Below are positions 1-12,933 of a stretch of DNA of 64,000 nucleotides, in pieces. The notes beneath the pieces are model-generated. The model was not told the origin of the DNA. It ran no database searches and saw nothing but the letters and a program-made list of their open reading frames with translations. The translations under genes were made by a program, and so were the position numbers. Source of the DNA: Zygnema cylindricum (taxonomy: Eukaryota; Streptophyta; Zygnematophyceae; Zygnematales; Zygnemataceae). The stretch spans positions 99,554-163,553 of the forward strand of contig JBBHKE010003104.1 in NCBI GenBank assembly GCA_037447655.1, read 5' to 3'. How positions within the stretch are numbered: the first letter of the stretch is position 1; every line of letters begins with the position of its first letter.

Positions 1-2036
1 GAGGAGTTAGTACGACTTCTTGGCGGTCCTAAAATGGTGGTTGGAGCATCTGGCAGGTGGGTGGTTTGACTTATGAGAGGAAGTTTCATCCACTTTTTCC
101 AAGTTTTTTTTTTTTTCTCCCTTTTTCTCTCCTCCTTTACTTCCTTATTCTTTTTCACCTGCTCTTTTATTTCTTGGCCCCTCTTACTCTTACCTTCGTT
201 ATTCAACGGCCTTTGGCTTTGTAAAACCTGGTGGGATATATTTTTAAACATTTTTTTTTTATCTTCTTCAAATTACACGAGTAATCTCTTTTGTCGTTTT
301 TTTCCCGGATTAGAATATGAAGTAGTAGAAAGATTTGCAAGTTGATTGTGTATTCTTAACCTGCCATGTTAATGAAGTGAGGTCATTGTGTTTCGAATTG
401 ACTTGTTGTTTGCTTAAGTTTATCAAACGTTTCGCTGTGAAGGCTATGCGAATCTGTGAACGAAACCAATTTTACTCTCCTTCGTTGTTTTTGTTTTTGT
501 TTTTTGTTATCAATTGCTATCCACACTACACCTTCCACGGCTATTAGAGTGAGTTATTGGCATTAAGGCAGGATTAAATCGGATTAACATATTATGTTTT
601 GCCATGTGGCTCATTATGTGCCACTTAATTAACTAGACCACCCATCGAGATTAGAGTTAAATATTTTCCGGGCAGTCAAAGGCATATAACTTTGTGATTG
701 ACCGTTAATTTTTTTTTCTCGTGTAAGCAAAATCAAAAGGTAAGGTCTACCTTTCAATCGTGATGTCACAATTGAAAATTGGAAACCTGTGTGATGAAAA
801 AAAGTACTTTTGACTGCTGGAAAAATGTTAAACTCTAATATCGATGAACACTGTAGTGTTATTGACCCTAGTTTATGATATTGGGTGAAAAAAATCATGC
901 ACTCGAACTACAGCTATTAATTTTAATGGCGATGGGCAGTTTAGTGTTGGTCGTATATTTTGCAAATCATTTCTTCTCAGTAAAAGGGGAATTACGCTAC
1001 TGGAATTTACTTACGTTACTCAATTGTACATGTTTATGCAAATAAATTTAGTCATGAAACCGTTCAAAACTCTCGTTTTGTACGAAAAAAAGCTGGCCCA
1101 ACAAAAAATGATCCAATCATTGGACCAAGTAAATATGTTTTGTTCATAGATTTTTATGTTGCTTTTGTTTTGTTAAGGTTTCAATTAGACTGTGAATTAG
1201 GGCTAAGAATTGGGGTTAGGAATTGGAAGTTGGAAGTTGGAAGTTTGAAATTTTTTATTATTTGTCTGTGTAGACCTTCAAGTGAGTTTTGTCTAATTTT
1301 TGATTGTTTTTTTTTTTTTTGGCTTTGGTATGTGGGTTTTTTAACTTCCAGGCCTTGGTGTGCATCTCTATGGAGTCATTTAGTAATAAAAGGAGGTTTT
1401 ACTTCATATAAAGAGCCTCCAGCTCTTTTGCCGGTCTCGGTAAGATACCTCGATAAACTAAAGCATGATCACCTTTATTACCTTTACTCTGTACCTTTAT
1501 TGTTTAATGATTGCCGATTCAAGTCAGTCTTGAAACAAAAAAGACAAAACATCCTATTTATTTTGCAGATTAAACCTTAATCGATTCCCAAATTTATGTA
1601 ACGCATGCAAATAAATTTAGCGTAGATCTTTGCAGGTTTTAGACTTTTTTGTCCAGGTGTCCTTTTTATGAATGTCTATGTCGATCTCGATCTGTTTTAT
1701 AAAAATCTGTATCTACTGGTCTCAATCTGTGTCTATTTTATGTTAACTTGTACCTATTCAGTGTCAATCTGTATCTTTTTGGTGTCAATCTGTACCCTTT
1801 GTATGTTAATCTGTATCTATTTGGTGTTTTAGGGTTTCAATCTATTTATTTGGTGTCAATCTTTTTTGCAGGTTCCTCGTGTTTTGGAAGAAGGTGGATC
1901 TCAAACAATTTTTTCGAAGGCGTGGGCCGACTTGCATCGCAAACATATGGTTGAATATGGTCGTCTGGCTTCACAATATGCCGAAGAAGTACAACAACTT
2001 CGAAACCGTCATAAACAAGGAGAGACAATTGGTTAA
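1..2036 (+). CDS. 3' end of an unrecognised protein-coding gene (partial, three exons)
   Basis: Three exons join in perfect phase: 1-56 (donor CAG|gtgggt), 1352-1439 (acceptor cttccag, donor TCG|gtaaga) and 1872-2036 (acceptor ttttttgcag, stop TAA at 2034-2036). The joined C-terminus is about 102 residues. It starts EELVRLLGGPK, passes through GGFTSYKEPPALLP, and ends in a charged helical stretch (AWADLHRKHMVEYGRL, then QYAEEVQQLRNRHKQ) that looks like a short coiled coil. I do not recognise the family. The 5' part lies outside the window. The first intron is about 1.3 kb and the second about 430 bp, both T-rich. The last eight codons with the stop are the first unit of a 33-bp tandem repeat that runs into the 3' UTR. 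The phase agreement across two introns is the main support. The function is unknown. Confidence 0.6.
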
Positions 2037-2150
2037 CACTGTGATAAAGAAGGAGAGGCTATTGCTTAACACTGTCAAAAACAAGGAGAGGGAACGGCTT
2101 AACACTCATAAACAAGGAGAGGGAACGGCTTAACACTGTCATAAACAGTG
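2010..2150 (+). repeat. 33-bp tandem repeat spanning the stop codon of the upstream gene
   Basis: About 4.3 units start at 2010, 2043, 2076, 2107 and 2140. The core is AAACAAGGAGAG followed by GGTTAACACTGT or a close variant. A unit is 33 bp (11 codons) and includes the TAA, so every copy carries an equivalent of the last codons plus stop. One unit has lost 2 bp. The array probably arose by replication slippage at the gene end. Confidence 0.8.
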
Positions 2151-3224
2151 TCGGAAAACTTTGATAGGTAAGTGTACGAGGATAGAAACAACGGTTAATA
2201 TTCGATGTTTTTCGACAGTCGGGTTTTACTTTCTTATCCATGTTTCTCGGGCATGGATTTCTGTTTCCGATTAGTTGCGTTACTACTGTCACACAGTAAT
2301 ATTAGAGGGAAAGAAAACGGTGTGTGTCAGAATCTGCAGTAAATTAGGGTTCCCTAAAATTGAGGAAAGCTGTGCTTTTAGAAACGAAGAAAAGCTGTGC
2401 TCTTAGAAAACGAGAAAACGAGGGATTTCTTTGGAAAAAGTTAAATACTGACGAGAACCAACAATGTTGTTTGCCCTTTTATTAGATTACCGTCGTGAAA
2501 TCTAACAATGTGGCAAAAGCTGATAATCATAAAATTTTCTATGTGCTTGCACTGAGAAATATGTTTGTCCCACATTGTTTAATAAAAGTACTCTTTTTCA
2601 CTCTTTTCGAAAATATTGTTTTAGGAAAGCATACATCTCAGAGTTTCATTTTTCTTAGAGTTGCGCCATAGTCTACAGCTAGTCTATCAGCTGATTTTGT
2701 CCGTCCATTTTGTACTCGGTCTTTCTTTACCGACAAAGTAAATAAATCTTATACGGTTTGTATGGTACGAGCAGTAGTAAGGTTGTTTAGTACTTAAAAA
2801 ATGTCCAAGGAAAGGTGAAAAAAATGTTTATTTCTGCAACAATGTGTGGCAAGAGCCCGTCTATCTATTTTTTTGCATTTGTTATGGTTTTGTAAATCAA
2901 GGAGTTGCTTTTTTGTATGAAGGAATATCTTGTTCTTAGGTGGCATCTCCGAAACAAAATATGTAATGTTTTGATAAGGTTTACTTAATTGCTCGCCAAA
3001 ATCTATCCTTAAAACCAATTCTGTCCAATGTTTAAAACGGACAAGTTTGTACGAGCAAAGAAAAAGGTACAATATCAAGAAGTTATGTTCAAAAAGCAAA
3101 ACTAAAGAAGTGCGTAATCTTGATCGCACTTTCGGACATTAAAATTGGTCCTGCGAATGGAAGTGGAATTTTCATCAGTATTAAACTTTGGTACGCCACC
3201 TATTGAGATCAGAACTAAAACTGC

Positions 3225-3446
3225 TACACCGCGCATCGTTATTAGTGTCAAAGTTTAAATAGCGTAAAAAAAAAAATAGTGTTATTGATTCAAATTTAGT
3301 GCCAGATACGTGGCAGCTTATGGTCCACGTCCTTAAATAGCGTTGCTAATTTAATTTCGAAAATCATGTATACTAGTTGCGGAAAAAAATCAAGATTTTA
3401 AGAACCCAAATTAGAGTTAATAACACTACAAACGATGCGCGGTGTA
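3225..3446. mobile_element. TA-flanked MITE (family A)
   Basis: The element begins TACACCGCGCATCGTTATTA and ends with the near-perfect reverse complement (about 21 of 24 bases match), giving terminal inverted repeats of about 24 bp. The outermost TA at each end is best read as the target duplication. At 222 bp with no coding capacity it is a miniature inverted-repeat element of Tc1/mariner-like style. Related ends recur throughout the window. Confidence 0.75.
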
Positions 3447-4889
3447 CTGGGCAATCAAAAGTCCTCATTTCTCACTATAAAGTTTTCCTATCTTCAATTG
3501 TGGCATTTCTTTCGAAACGGAAGATCTTTACTTTTCAACTCCTTTCCCCAACACCAAAATTTCATGTCCAGTACAGAAGGTAAATGCCATCAACCACCTG
3601 AGAAGTGTTGAACTCTAATAGAAGACGGTGGAAAGGTCAGGCGATGGTTTTTTTTCTACATTTTCTAGTGTTCTACATTTTTGATCTGTTTGATTTGGTG
3701 CGAGTTTTTCACTTTTCGTTTCGGCTTTCTCTTTCTTCTGTTCATATATACTTAAATGGTTCACCGTTGCTTGTTTATTTGAAGTTTATCATGTTCACAA
3801 ATTTTTCTTTTACGCAAGGTTTTGTCACGACCGATTTACTACCTGCAATCTGGCAGAATTTGTCCATTTATGAAAATAAAAAATACAATCTCTAAGTGTG
3901 AAAGAAGAACACGACGTCTACACACGATAATGATGACTGAACTGGACTGCCCATCACTTCATGATTAAAAATGTAATTCGATCATAACTTTTTTAGGCCG
4001 AAAATCATAAAACTGTTTACATCACTTTACGAGAGTTGACTACAACAGCCACATTCCCCTGTACTAGATTCTATATATATTACTTTAACATTTACATAAG
4101 CAATTCCTCTCGTTAATACTGATGAGAGTTAGTGAATTCTTAGAGTTAATGCTTTATTTAAATCAGCTACACTATTATATTTTACATGGCTCATTATAAA
4201 TCACTGATCTGAATAGTGTTATTAACACTCATTTATGCTTCTAGTCCAAAAAAACAATCCTTCAAAGGGCAGTGTGATTCGCTAAACGGCACGACACAAT
4301 ATTTTTATCATCTCATTTTTTATTTATTTCCACTACTGTCACAAGACCGAGTTTGAAATAAAATGTAACTGCAGTGAAACACAAAAAATAAGAAACATCG
4401 AATACCGTTTCTCCCTCCACTGATCCATTCATAAAAAATCATTTAGAAACCATCTGGAAACCATTTGGAAACCATTTAGAAATCATTTGGAAATGACTTC
4501 ACATCCATAATAAGTGGATAAAACGAAAAATTAAGAGATCAACTGAATCATACAATGGACATATTTACGACTAACTGGTAAAACCCTTCATGACATACTG
4601 GCTCGCCCCAAAGAAAAAGGATCTCTAGGAAACAGACCTCTAAGTAATTGGAGGAAAATAAAAAAAAAGCCCTCAAAGTGACTGCGGATATTGGTTAATT
4701 GGAGAAATCTGATGTTACCATTCCATGCCATTCCTGTCCTTTACAAGAATAAGACAAAAAATGCGACTTATGTTGCTAATATGTCATCGACTCCAATTTT
4801 TTTCTGCAAAGTTTTTACAAGACATAGAGACGCCCCATCAGACTCCGAGGAGAGAGAGAGAGCCCTCCCCCTCTTAAAGGAGGACTGTG

Positions 4890-5082
4890 GGTGTGTCTCT
4901 CTGTTTTTGACCGTGAGTGTCTCTCTCTGTTTTTGGACCATGAGTCTCTCTCTCTTTTTCGACCATGAGTGTCTCTCTCTCTGTTTTTCGACCATGAGTG
5001 TCTCTCTCTCTGTTTTTAAGCCATGAGTGTCTCTCTCTGTTTTTAAGCCATGAGTGTCTCTCTCTGTTTTTGAACCATGAGT
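4890..5082. repeat. CT-rich minisatellite, about 28-30 bp unit
   Basis: About seven units of the form CCATGAGTGTCTCTCTCTGT plus TTTT(g/c/a)a lie just downstream of the GLTP stop codon. Units differ mainly in CT length. Short chance ORFs on both strands come from the repeat and are not genes. Confidence 0.8.
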
Positions 5083-5158
5083 TTTACTTCACCATTTAAA
5101 ATTAGGATAGGATTACACTTAAACAAGACCATATCACTTGTATAATACAATATTATAA

Positions 5159-8100
5159 CTACGGAATTGTGGAACAAAAAAAAAAACGGAGAATTGCAGA
5201 CATGATTGAACTTCCATCATAGACTCTGGTTTGTGCAATCTGATCCAACATATCATCCATTTCGATACCCAGCTAAGCATAATATGCCTTGAACTGTTAT
5301 TAGCACAAATCAACACTAATTTGGTGCCAGTTCTTTTTACCCTCTGACCACAAAATAACATGAATAGTACTAACTGTTTATTTATCAACAATGATTCTTT
5401 AAAGGTTCAAAATAAGCCACGCCATTCGGAAGTGAATTAGAATAAATAACACTAATAAAAACCTGACACTAATAATTCCTTCACTCCAACAACGATTCAC
5501 GGTGTTGCTTTCACTTGTAACCCAAGTCAAAACACACAGGAAAGATGATACCTAAGGATGCATATGACATAATGCTTAGAGAAAGGAAACTGTGTAAAAC
5601 TTACCAAAAATGCGTGATTCTCTTCCAATAACGGCCAGAAGGAACCGATGAACTTGTCCATGTCTCCGTTAATGTCGCCAGGACCAAGTTTATCAAAGAA
5701 TGTTTTCCTATCCGGGGCTAAATTTAAAGCCATCTGCAACACCACAATTTTTTTTGAGATGTTTAAGAAATGATCAAGTTAATGCTGCACTGAAGTAAAA
5801 GAAAAAGAGAAGAAAGAAAGAAAAGAAAAGAAAAAGAATGAAAGAATGACACCACAAGATACATGTTTTCCTTTTTACAGTTGTTTTAATAATTTAATGC
5901 CATCTGCAACAAATCTGAAGGAGACGTTTAAAATGGCCTATGAGATTGTAGAAGAAGCAATAAGTGACAAAATGAATACTCCTTTGTAAATCATTAACTT
6001 CACCAGTTCTTTTTTATTTTTCTTGATACATAACACAAAGTCCAAACTGTAGACAGTCAAACTCAGGCTAAATGACAAATGTAGTAGAGGAAAGGATTCG
6101 ATAATGGTTGTTACAAGTTAACTTAGCCCAGATACTACAAATAATAATGAATTGTTATAGATATAGAAAACTTCCAGAATTTCCATACTGACTTTCAATG
6201 CAAGATGCAATAATAAGTATCATTAGAACAGTGATGATGCTTCTTACAAAAAAATGTTTTTCAACAACAAGCAACATGAAACATTCAACAAACAAAATAA
6301 GACACCTTCTACAATGCCACCTCTCATAAAACAAAAAGGCCAGCAAATCATGACAACATATCAGGCTTAAGAATGCCACAGATTTGCATAAAACTATAGT
6401 GCCCATCGTTATTTAAGGAACTATTAGCGTAAATGCGGAATTAGAATGTGAAATTCTAAATTAGTAGACGGAGACGGCGGATGCTAGTCTACTCCCGTTA
6501 ATAGTGTTATTAACACTATTTTGTGAGTTCTGGTAAAAAACAACCGCGCCCGAATCAGCATTCACTAATAGAGAAGGGCAGTCCACTACACCGTGTATCG
6601 CTATTATTATTTTTGCCACTTACAACATCTTTTCTACGTGCACACACTTGTCAGGTTAACGCTAGATTAGATTGGAGGGTAACATTTTCACCTTCCGATT
6701 GGCGGTCTCCAATCAAAAATCAGACAAGTGTGCAGCGAGAAAAGATGTTTTAAGCGCAAAAAAAAATTAACACTAATCGGGATACACGATGTACCAACCT
6801 TAATTAGTGTTATTACCACTAAAAGCGATGGAAAGTGTAATACCGACCTTGAATGCTGCTTGGGCTATCCAGCCGTGATATCTCTTAAGTGTTTCATCGT
6901 AAGCATTCAAAGCCGCTTGGTAAAGAGTCCATTCTTCATGTTGCCTCATATTTCTTAACAACGCTGTTAAAAAGTCCATAGCTCTGGCAAAAAAAATGAA
7001 ACAAAAGAGGAAGAAGATTACAACACATCAGCTGAACCATTCAATTGCCTTTCTCAAATTTCTTAAAATCGCAGTTACAAAGGCCACAACTCTGACGAAA
7101 GAATCAAAGCAGATCAGCTTAACCATTGTTAAAAGGTCCATAGCTCTGTCAAATAAATGATCCCAGAAGGAGCTAAACTGTTTTTTCACCTTTCCAAATT
7201 ATCAAAACATCTCAAGAGAGTACAGATGGAATCACTCTTCCTCGTGATTTTCAAAAAATGACAACAGAGATGCCTTCAGAGAAAAAGGATAAACGATTCA
7301 GGACACAAATTGTGACTATGCCAACGAAAAGGCAAAAAAATAAAAATAACGCTCTTCCTCTCCCTCTCCCTCTCTCCCTTTATTCTCTTTCTTTACCTTG
7401 CGAGCCACAGAGGAGCGTTTGAATTTGCACACTATCCCTCTCCTCCCCCCTCTACTTTCCCTCTCTCTCCCTCCCTTGCTCTAACTTGTGAGCAACAGAA
7501 GAGCATGAGCATTTGTCTTTGCACTCTCTCCCTCTCCCCTCTAATCGCTTTCTCTTCCTCTACCTTGTCAGCCACAGAAGAGCATTTGTATTGCTGCCTG
7601 ACGCTCTCGTTGTCTCCCTCTACCTCTCCCTCGCCCTCTCTCCCTCTCCCTCTCCCTCTCCCCCTCTACCTTGTGAGCCACAGAAGAGCATTTGTATTGC
7701 TGCTTGACACTCTTGTTGTTTTATTCTCAACATCTTTTTGTACTATATCATACAGAGCCTCGAAAGTAACCGGAGAATTTTGAAAACAAGTATCCAAACG
7801 CTGAAAAAAAAAAAAAAACATAAAACCAATAATTAGAATCTTTTTTTATTTTTGATACATTTAGCATCGTTTGTTTGAAAAAAGAAGGAAAAAAGTATCC
7901 TCCTGTCACACTATGAAAAGTAGCTGGCGGGTTTTGATAAATAAATAAGAAACGCTAAGAGAGAAAAAACAAAATGTCAATCACTGGACCCTTTTTTTTG
8001 TTTTCGTCTATTTAAAACTGTTTGTTTTGAAAGAAAGGATTATATTTAAGGGAATAAAGAAAAGAAGGGAGACAAAATCTTAATAAACCGCATAAGAAAA

Positions 8101-8840
8101 AAAATGAAAGTCAAAATAATTGAATTACTGGTACATAGAAAACCAAAAAATACTGAATTGTTGTTAAATAATAAACCAAAAATATTGAATTACTGGTACA
8201 TCAAAAAGCACAAATCTAACTATTACTAACTCGAAATATAACTAACCTGAATATTTCCTCCAATGTCAGATTTGACAATGGCAAGAGCAGCTCCAAATCT
8301 GTCTGAAATTCCAATAAACAACCAAAAATGGTGAGAAAACATAAAAAGATATTAAAAGATCGCAAAATAATGGAAAAGAAACAAACACACTGACAGAGAC
8401 ACACATGAACACATACATACGCACACAATGTTCTTTTGTGAAAGGCAAAATATTATAAAATGACATCCTTCATCGCAGTGGAGCGACTAGCAATTGTAAA
8501 TACGGTTTATACAAATAGATAAAGTATGATTCTGGAAAACAAACAGAAAAAAAGAAAAGAAAATTATACGAAACTAGAACTACACTGACCAATTAACAAA
8601 CTATTCCAACTATTCTAAACTATTGTAAAATATTCTTCTCTCTTTATTTCTTTCAAAAGTTAAAAACTAGGAAAAAGTTATTAGCAAAAAGAAATGTTGA
8701 AGAATCAATAACTCACCGACAATAGGGAGAACAAGGCGACAAAGATCCAAGAAAGGCTTTGTCAACAGTACTGATTTTGAATTCTTCACATGAGGTATTA
8801 ACTCCAATGCAGGACTGAAAATACTTCGAGACGAAGCCAT
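5159..8840 (-). CDS. GLTP: Glycolipid transfer protein (GLTP domain), six exons
   Basis: Exons on the minus strand are 8717-8840 (ATG at 8840), 8247-8302, 7670-7800, 6848-6983, 5605-5733 and 5159-5272 (TAG). All joints are GT-AG and in phase, giving 229 residues, close to the usual 200-220. The GLTP fold is readable throughout: FLDLCRLVLPIV, then FGAALAIVKSDIGGN (residues about 44-58), TNALLWLTRAMDFL (about 96-109), and AYDETLKRYHGWIAQ (about 131-145). By family knowledge the headgroup pocket residues correspond to D54, N58, W101 and H140 here. The usual lysine after the Asn is Arg61. Such proteins move glycolipids between membranes in the cytosol. The C-terminus (after MDDML) is about 27 residues longer than usual. 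The last exon's acceptor (tgcttag) has little pyrimidine tract, so that joint is the least certain. Confidence 0.9.
6587..6793. mobile_element. MITE in the fourth-to-fifth exon intron of GLTP
   Basis: It starts TACACCGTGTATCGCTATTA and ends with the inverted copy CGGGATACACGATGTA. Inside is a second inverted pair (AACATCTTTTCT and AGAAAAGATGTT with ACACTTGTC / GACAAGTGTG), so most of the 207 bp can fold into a hairpin. The same internal layout recurs at 33869-34091, which makes the two copies one subfamily. Confidence 0.75.
7397..7720 (-). repeat. Tandem copies of the 3' end of GLTP exon 3 with its splice donor
   Basis: The real exon end is at 7670-7720. Three further copies of the same 35-50 bp exon end lie downstream in the intron at about 7564-7612, 7485-7531 and 7397-7432, separated by CT-rich spacers. 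The copy at 7564-7612 still encodes SGSNTNALLWLT in frame and keeps an AAG|GTAGAG donor. The copy at 7397 keeps AAG|GTAAAG. The copy at 7485 has TT instead of the donor GT. The array covers the codons for the sugar-binding tryptophan region. Confidence 0.8.
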
Positions 8841-9223
8841 TACCGAGGTTCAACAACTTTGTAAACAAAAACGAAACAAAATATTAGTACAATGAATTTT
8901 TTTTAGTGTTTTTACGGTTTGTTGATTCCTAGCAATTGAGTTTAAGCTCAAAAAAGTTATTGAACAGACAATAAATAAGTAACTAACAACAGCAAGGAAA
9001 AGATGCAGAGAAATTTGATGCTGCTTTAGTAGCTGCAAGCACTTGGAAGCTGCAGATTCAAAAGTCATAACAGGAAAGAAAGATATTTAGTGCGAAAGCT
9101 ATACGAAATTAATAAACCGTGTGAAAATTTCGTGCGTAAATTCATACAACCAGAACTTTCGTGCGACTCATTTCTTCGGGAGAGTATCGTCAAAATATCG
9201 TGTGCGATATAGTATCACGATAA
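8841..9223. other. Upstream region of GLTP
   Basis: This 380-bp stretch separates the GLTP start codon from the hAT element and must hold the GLTP promoter and 5' UTR. I see no clear TATA box or named motif. A 72-codon minus-strand ORF (8850-9068) is out of context and treated as chance. Confidence 0.4.
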
Positions 9224-9471
9224 CTTGAGATCAGAGGTCGCAAAAGTCAAAAAATTTCACACCCGAAACCGACCGTTTTTTTTTTTCAAAATCTGAGTAA
9301 CCGACGCCCGACCGAATTTTGTCACGCTCCAAAATTGTTAACCGTTAACCGACCGTCGTTTACGAAAAAAAAAAAAAACCGAATCTTGATTTTTCGCGAC
9401 TAACCGTGCCCGCCCGTAACCGAAAAAGTACAAAATTACAACGCTCATTATTTTTAACGTTAAGCATTTAA

Positions 9472-10003
9472 TACACCGCGAATCGTAATCATCGTAAACA
9501 AATAATTAATGTTATCCATTCCAATGTAGATTTTTTCGTTTTTTCAAAACAAAGTTGTACTCTACTGTAGTTTATCAATAACTCAAGTTTAGGTTTCTGT
9601 CAGTAATGATTATCCGCTTTACCGAATCTGACAAACGTACAATTTCACGTCATAATTATCCGATTTCTTAGGTACACATAGAGAATCTGACAAACGTACA
9701 ATTTCACGTCATTATGACGTTTGCACCACGCGGTTTGTGAAAACACAGGTACATCATAGCGGCATGTATTAAATCATTTTTTGTACTTTTGTCGTTAATA
9801 CGGTAAAATTTTGCACGGTCAGACACCGATCGTAAGCCACACTATTTAAAACGGCACTATACTAAAGCTGTTAACGTTGATTCAAAAGTACCTTAAATAA
9901 TGTAAAGAAAAATTTTGAGTTATTTACTCTTTATAAGGTTTTTGGGTCAGAATTCTTGGTGACGGAATTAGCGTTAATAACGCTAATTACGATTCGCGGT
10001 GTA
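9472..10003. mobile_element. MITE nested in the hAT element
   Basis: Ends TACACCGCGAATCGTAATCA and the inverse TTACGATTCGCGGTGTA enclose 532 bp without an ORF. This is longer than the other family members. It contains an internal duplication of AATCTGACAAACGTACAATT about 50 bp apart (near 9627 and 9682). The stretch just after it (10004-10100) resembles the interior of the MITE at 3225, so a second fragment may adjoin. Confidence 0.65.
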
Positions 10004-10507
10004 GTGTTAATGGAAAATTTGATTAATGATACTATTTAATGCAAAGAGACGTGGCAGGTTATAGCCCACGTCTTTAAATAATATTGTTAACTTTATTTTG
10101 TAATGTTAATGTTTATTCTCTCGCAAATCTAAATTTTTCGCTACAATATTTCGGACAGTTTTTCTTTCGACTAAAATACTATGTTATTAATTATGCAAAA
10201 AAGGTAAAGTTTTAATTATGAATGTTTACAAAAAAAGTCTTAGTTTTTCACATAGAAAATCAATAAGCAAGAAACACAATGTGATGAGCAAAAAAATCAA
10301 AACATATTTTGTAGTATCAAATATATGAAAAATCAAATCACAACCGTGTCCTATTTTCGACTCTATGATACAAATTCTCAACCTCAAACCTAAAATTTAC
10401 ACAAAATATATAAATCTAAATGTGGTATAAATACTTCGCTTTGGTAATTTGGTAAAAATAAACATCCCGGTTTAAAAAAATATTAAAAAAACACTAGAAA
10501 AATTGTG

Positions 10508-10632
<125 letters not shown>

Positions 10633-10683
10633 AACTAATACTAAAAAAATAACAATAATTAGAAAACAAAACAAAACAAAAAA

Positions 10684-12933
10684 CTATGCATTTAAAAGAT
10701 CTCGGTTGGATCTAACACATAAAAGATCACTAACAATTGAAGCCGCTAGTGCGCTCCTCTTCTTTGTTATTGTGTTCCCGACATCCGAAAAATTGCATTC
10801 CGACATGGAACTAGAAGCCGGAATAGCTAGAATAGATCTAGCAACACCGGCTAGAATAGGAAATCCTCCATCTTTCGCACGTACATATGATTTCTTTTTC
10901 CACCATTGAAGTATGCTAAAGTTCAATCTTTCGTCGTTGGTTAATTTTAAATCAAAATAACGTTTCAATTCGTCACTAACGAGCGTTTTTTTGTCGGTGG
11001 TAATAAAAACCTCATTTTCGTCATCGCTCTCACCAAAAAAATTGTGGAAACCGTCCATATTTGGCGATATTTTTTGTTTTTTTGTGATACGTTGAGGACT
11101 ACCGAAATCAACGTCATCACCAAGGTCGTTAGCAAGTTCTCGAAGTTTGACCCTAACGCTTTCAATTTCGGTTTTCGATACCCCAATTATTTCAAGTTTT
11201 TGTTTTTGTCGGGGATCTAAAAGAGCCGCGATAATATGATACTCATGAAGGCCCCACTTCGGCAACGCAAATTTCATAAAAAGTTCTTTCAATTTTTGCA
11301 AGTTTGGCGAATCGGCCGGGCATTCTTTTTCACCGTCATTGTAAGATATTTTTCTTATCTTACAATGGTTATGCAGAGACGTTAGTTCGAACAAAACCAA
11401 ATGTAAAGTTGGTTCTTTGAACTTTTCCAACTTTAGGGTCGCTTCTTGAAACCTTTCAAAAAATCGAATAAGTTCGGTAAGGTGAGTCTTATCGATACAA
11501 GCAAAAAGTAACAATTTATTTTTTGCTTGAGCGATTGGTCCTATCTCGTTGAATGCATCGTAAACACTCTTAAGCATTCGGAGCAAAGAATTCCACCGCG
11601 TTGCGTTTTCTTGTTTTAAAGTGTTTTTCAAAAGATTTTGTAAATTACTCTGTTTGAAAAACGTGACCAATGATTTACACGCATCTATTAGATCAAAGAA
11701 TTCAGGAACTTCCACATCGTGTTTGTATTTTTTGGAAGTTCCGCTCTTGTTCAAAATTGTTGTCACAATTGTAGCAATTTTATGGTCCGCGCAAGGTATC
11801 CAAGTAAACATACTCAGTAGACCTTCAGTCGCACACATGTTAGAGCCACTGTCGGTCACAACAACGCAACAATTTGCCAAAACATCAAAATTGGACAATT
11901 CAAAATTGGTCAAAAAAAAATTGAAAGTCGTTAAAACATTTTCCGCGGTATGTTTTTCCTCCGGAAAATGATCGACTTGAAGCGTCCGAGCATGAAGTTT
12001 AAATTCTTTGTCAATAAAATGAGCCGTTACTGACATGAATGAGGTTCTTTTTATTGTCTCGGTCCAGAGATCGATCGTAAATGCGACGAAAATATTGTTA
12101 TCAATATTTTCTTTAAGTTTTGGGATGATCAAACTACGAATATATTTGGCAGAAGATATAATGTAGTTTTTTACGCCATTGGCGGACGGGAGAAGTTGGT
12201 CGATGTAAACACTTTTGTTGGACAAAACACCAACATCAAATAATGCTTGACAAAATGCTTTAAAACCTGGGAACAAAAAAAAAAAATAAAAAAATAGCAT
12301 ACAATTATTAACCATGATCATCAAATAAGTTTTATATCAAAATAACATCATGACAAACCAAATAATAATAAAATAAAATAAAATAAGCGTACGAATATAA
12401 ATTATAGATAAAAAAATAGTGATGAAGCTCAATAATATAAATTATTAACAAAACAAGTTATAATGACATATACATTAACGCCATCCTAAATGGAATTCAA
12501 AATAAATCAGACCTAAACCGTCGACCATCGAAAATGGCCGAAGGTCCTCGCAACACATTAACGCCACCATTTTCGCAATTTTTTTTCGGTCACTCGTTTT
12601 CGCCTCCGTTTTTGAAAGAAATTTACGAAGAATTCCTCTAGAACTATCCATGTCGCCCGAAGCTAAACATGTGTGAGTGTTAATTGTTGAAGTACCGTTT
12701 GTTGACTTGTATTGATAAACTACGAAACATATATTACAAGCCACTAAACCTCCCCCCTTTACTATGTATTTGTTTGATGTTCTAGTTTCATAGACATGTT
12801 CAAAATTTTTCCAGCAACTTGAAGTGGCCTTGCTTTCTTTCACTAAGTAATACTGAGCAGTTTCACCATTTTTTGATTTTTGAAGTTCGTTTTGGATTGT
12901 AGTTTTAAGAGAAGCGAGAATGCTTTTGTCCAT
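10684..12933 (-). CDS. hAT-family transposase (BED zinc finger plus hATC dimerisation domain)
   Basis: Two exons: 12513-12933 (ATG at 12933) and 10684-12266 (stop TAG at 10684-10686). The 246-bp GT-AG intron joins in phase to read [15 protein letters not shown], giving 667 residues, typical for hAT. The N-terminus carries a BED-type zinc finger (VACNICF, then NTHTC, residues about 65-90). The segment EDLRPFSMV follows, the usual hAT motif ahead of the catalytic core. Next come TIDLWTE and VVTDSGSNM around the acidic catalytic residues. The C-terminal hATC region reads [18 protein letters not shown] with SECNFSDVG (about residues 590-620). It would cut and paste elements with CAGAGGTCGCAA ends, including the non-autonomous copy next door. 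No stop or frameshift is visible. Confidence 0.88.

Larger units (their letters stand above)
2151..5158. other. Intergenic region, convergent 3' ends
   Basis: This lies between the 3' end of the first gene (+) and the 3' end of the GLTP gene (-). I see no credible exon. It holds one clear MITE (3225-3446), MITE-like fragments around 3949-4280 (an end resembling CTGCCCATC, and GTGTTATTAACACT at about 4217), a row of near-identical CATTTGGAAAC motifs at 4440-4490, and a CT-rich minisatellite at 4890-5082. Confidence 0.55.
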
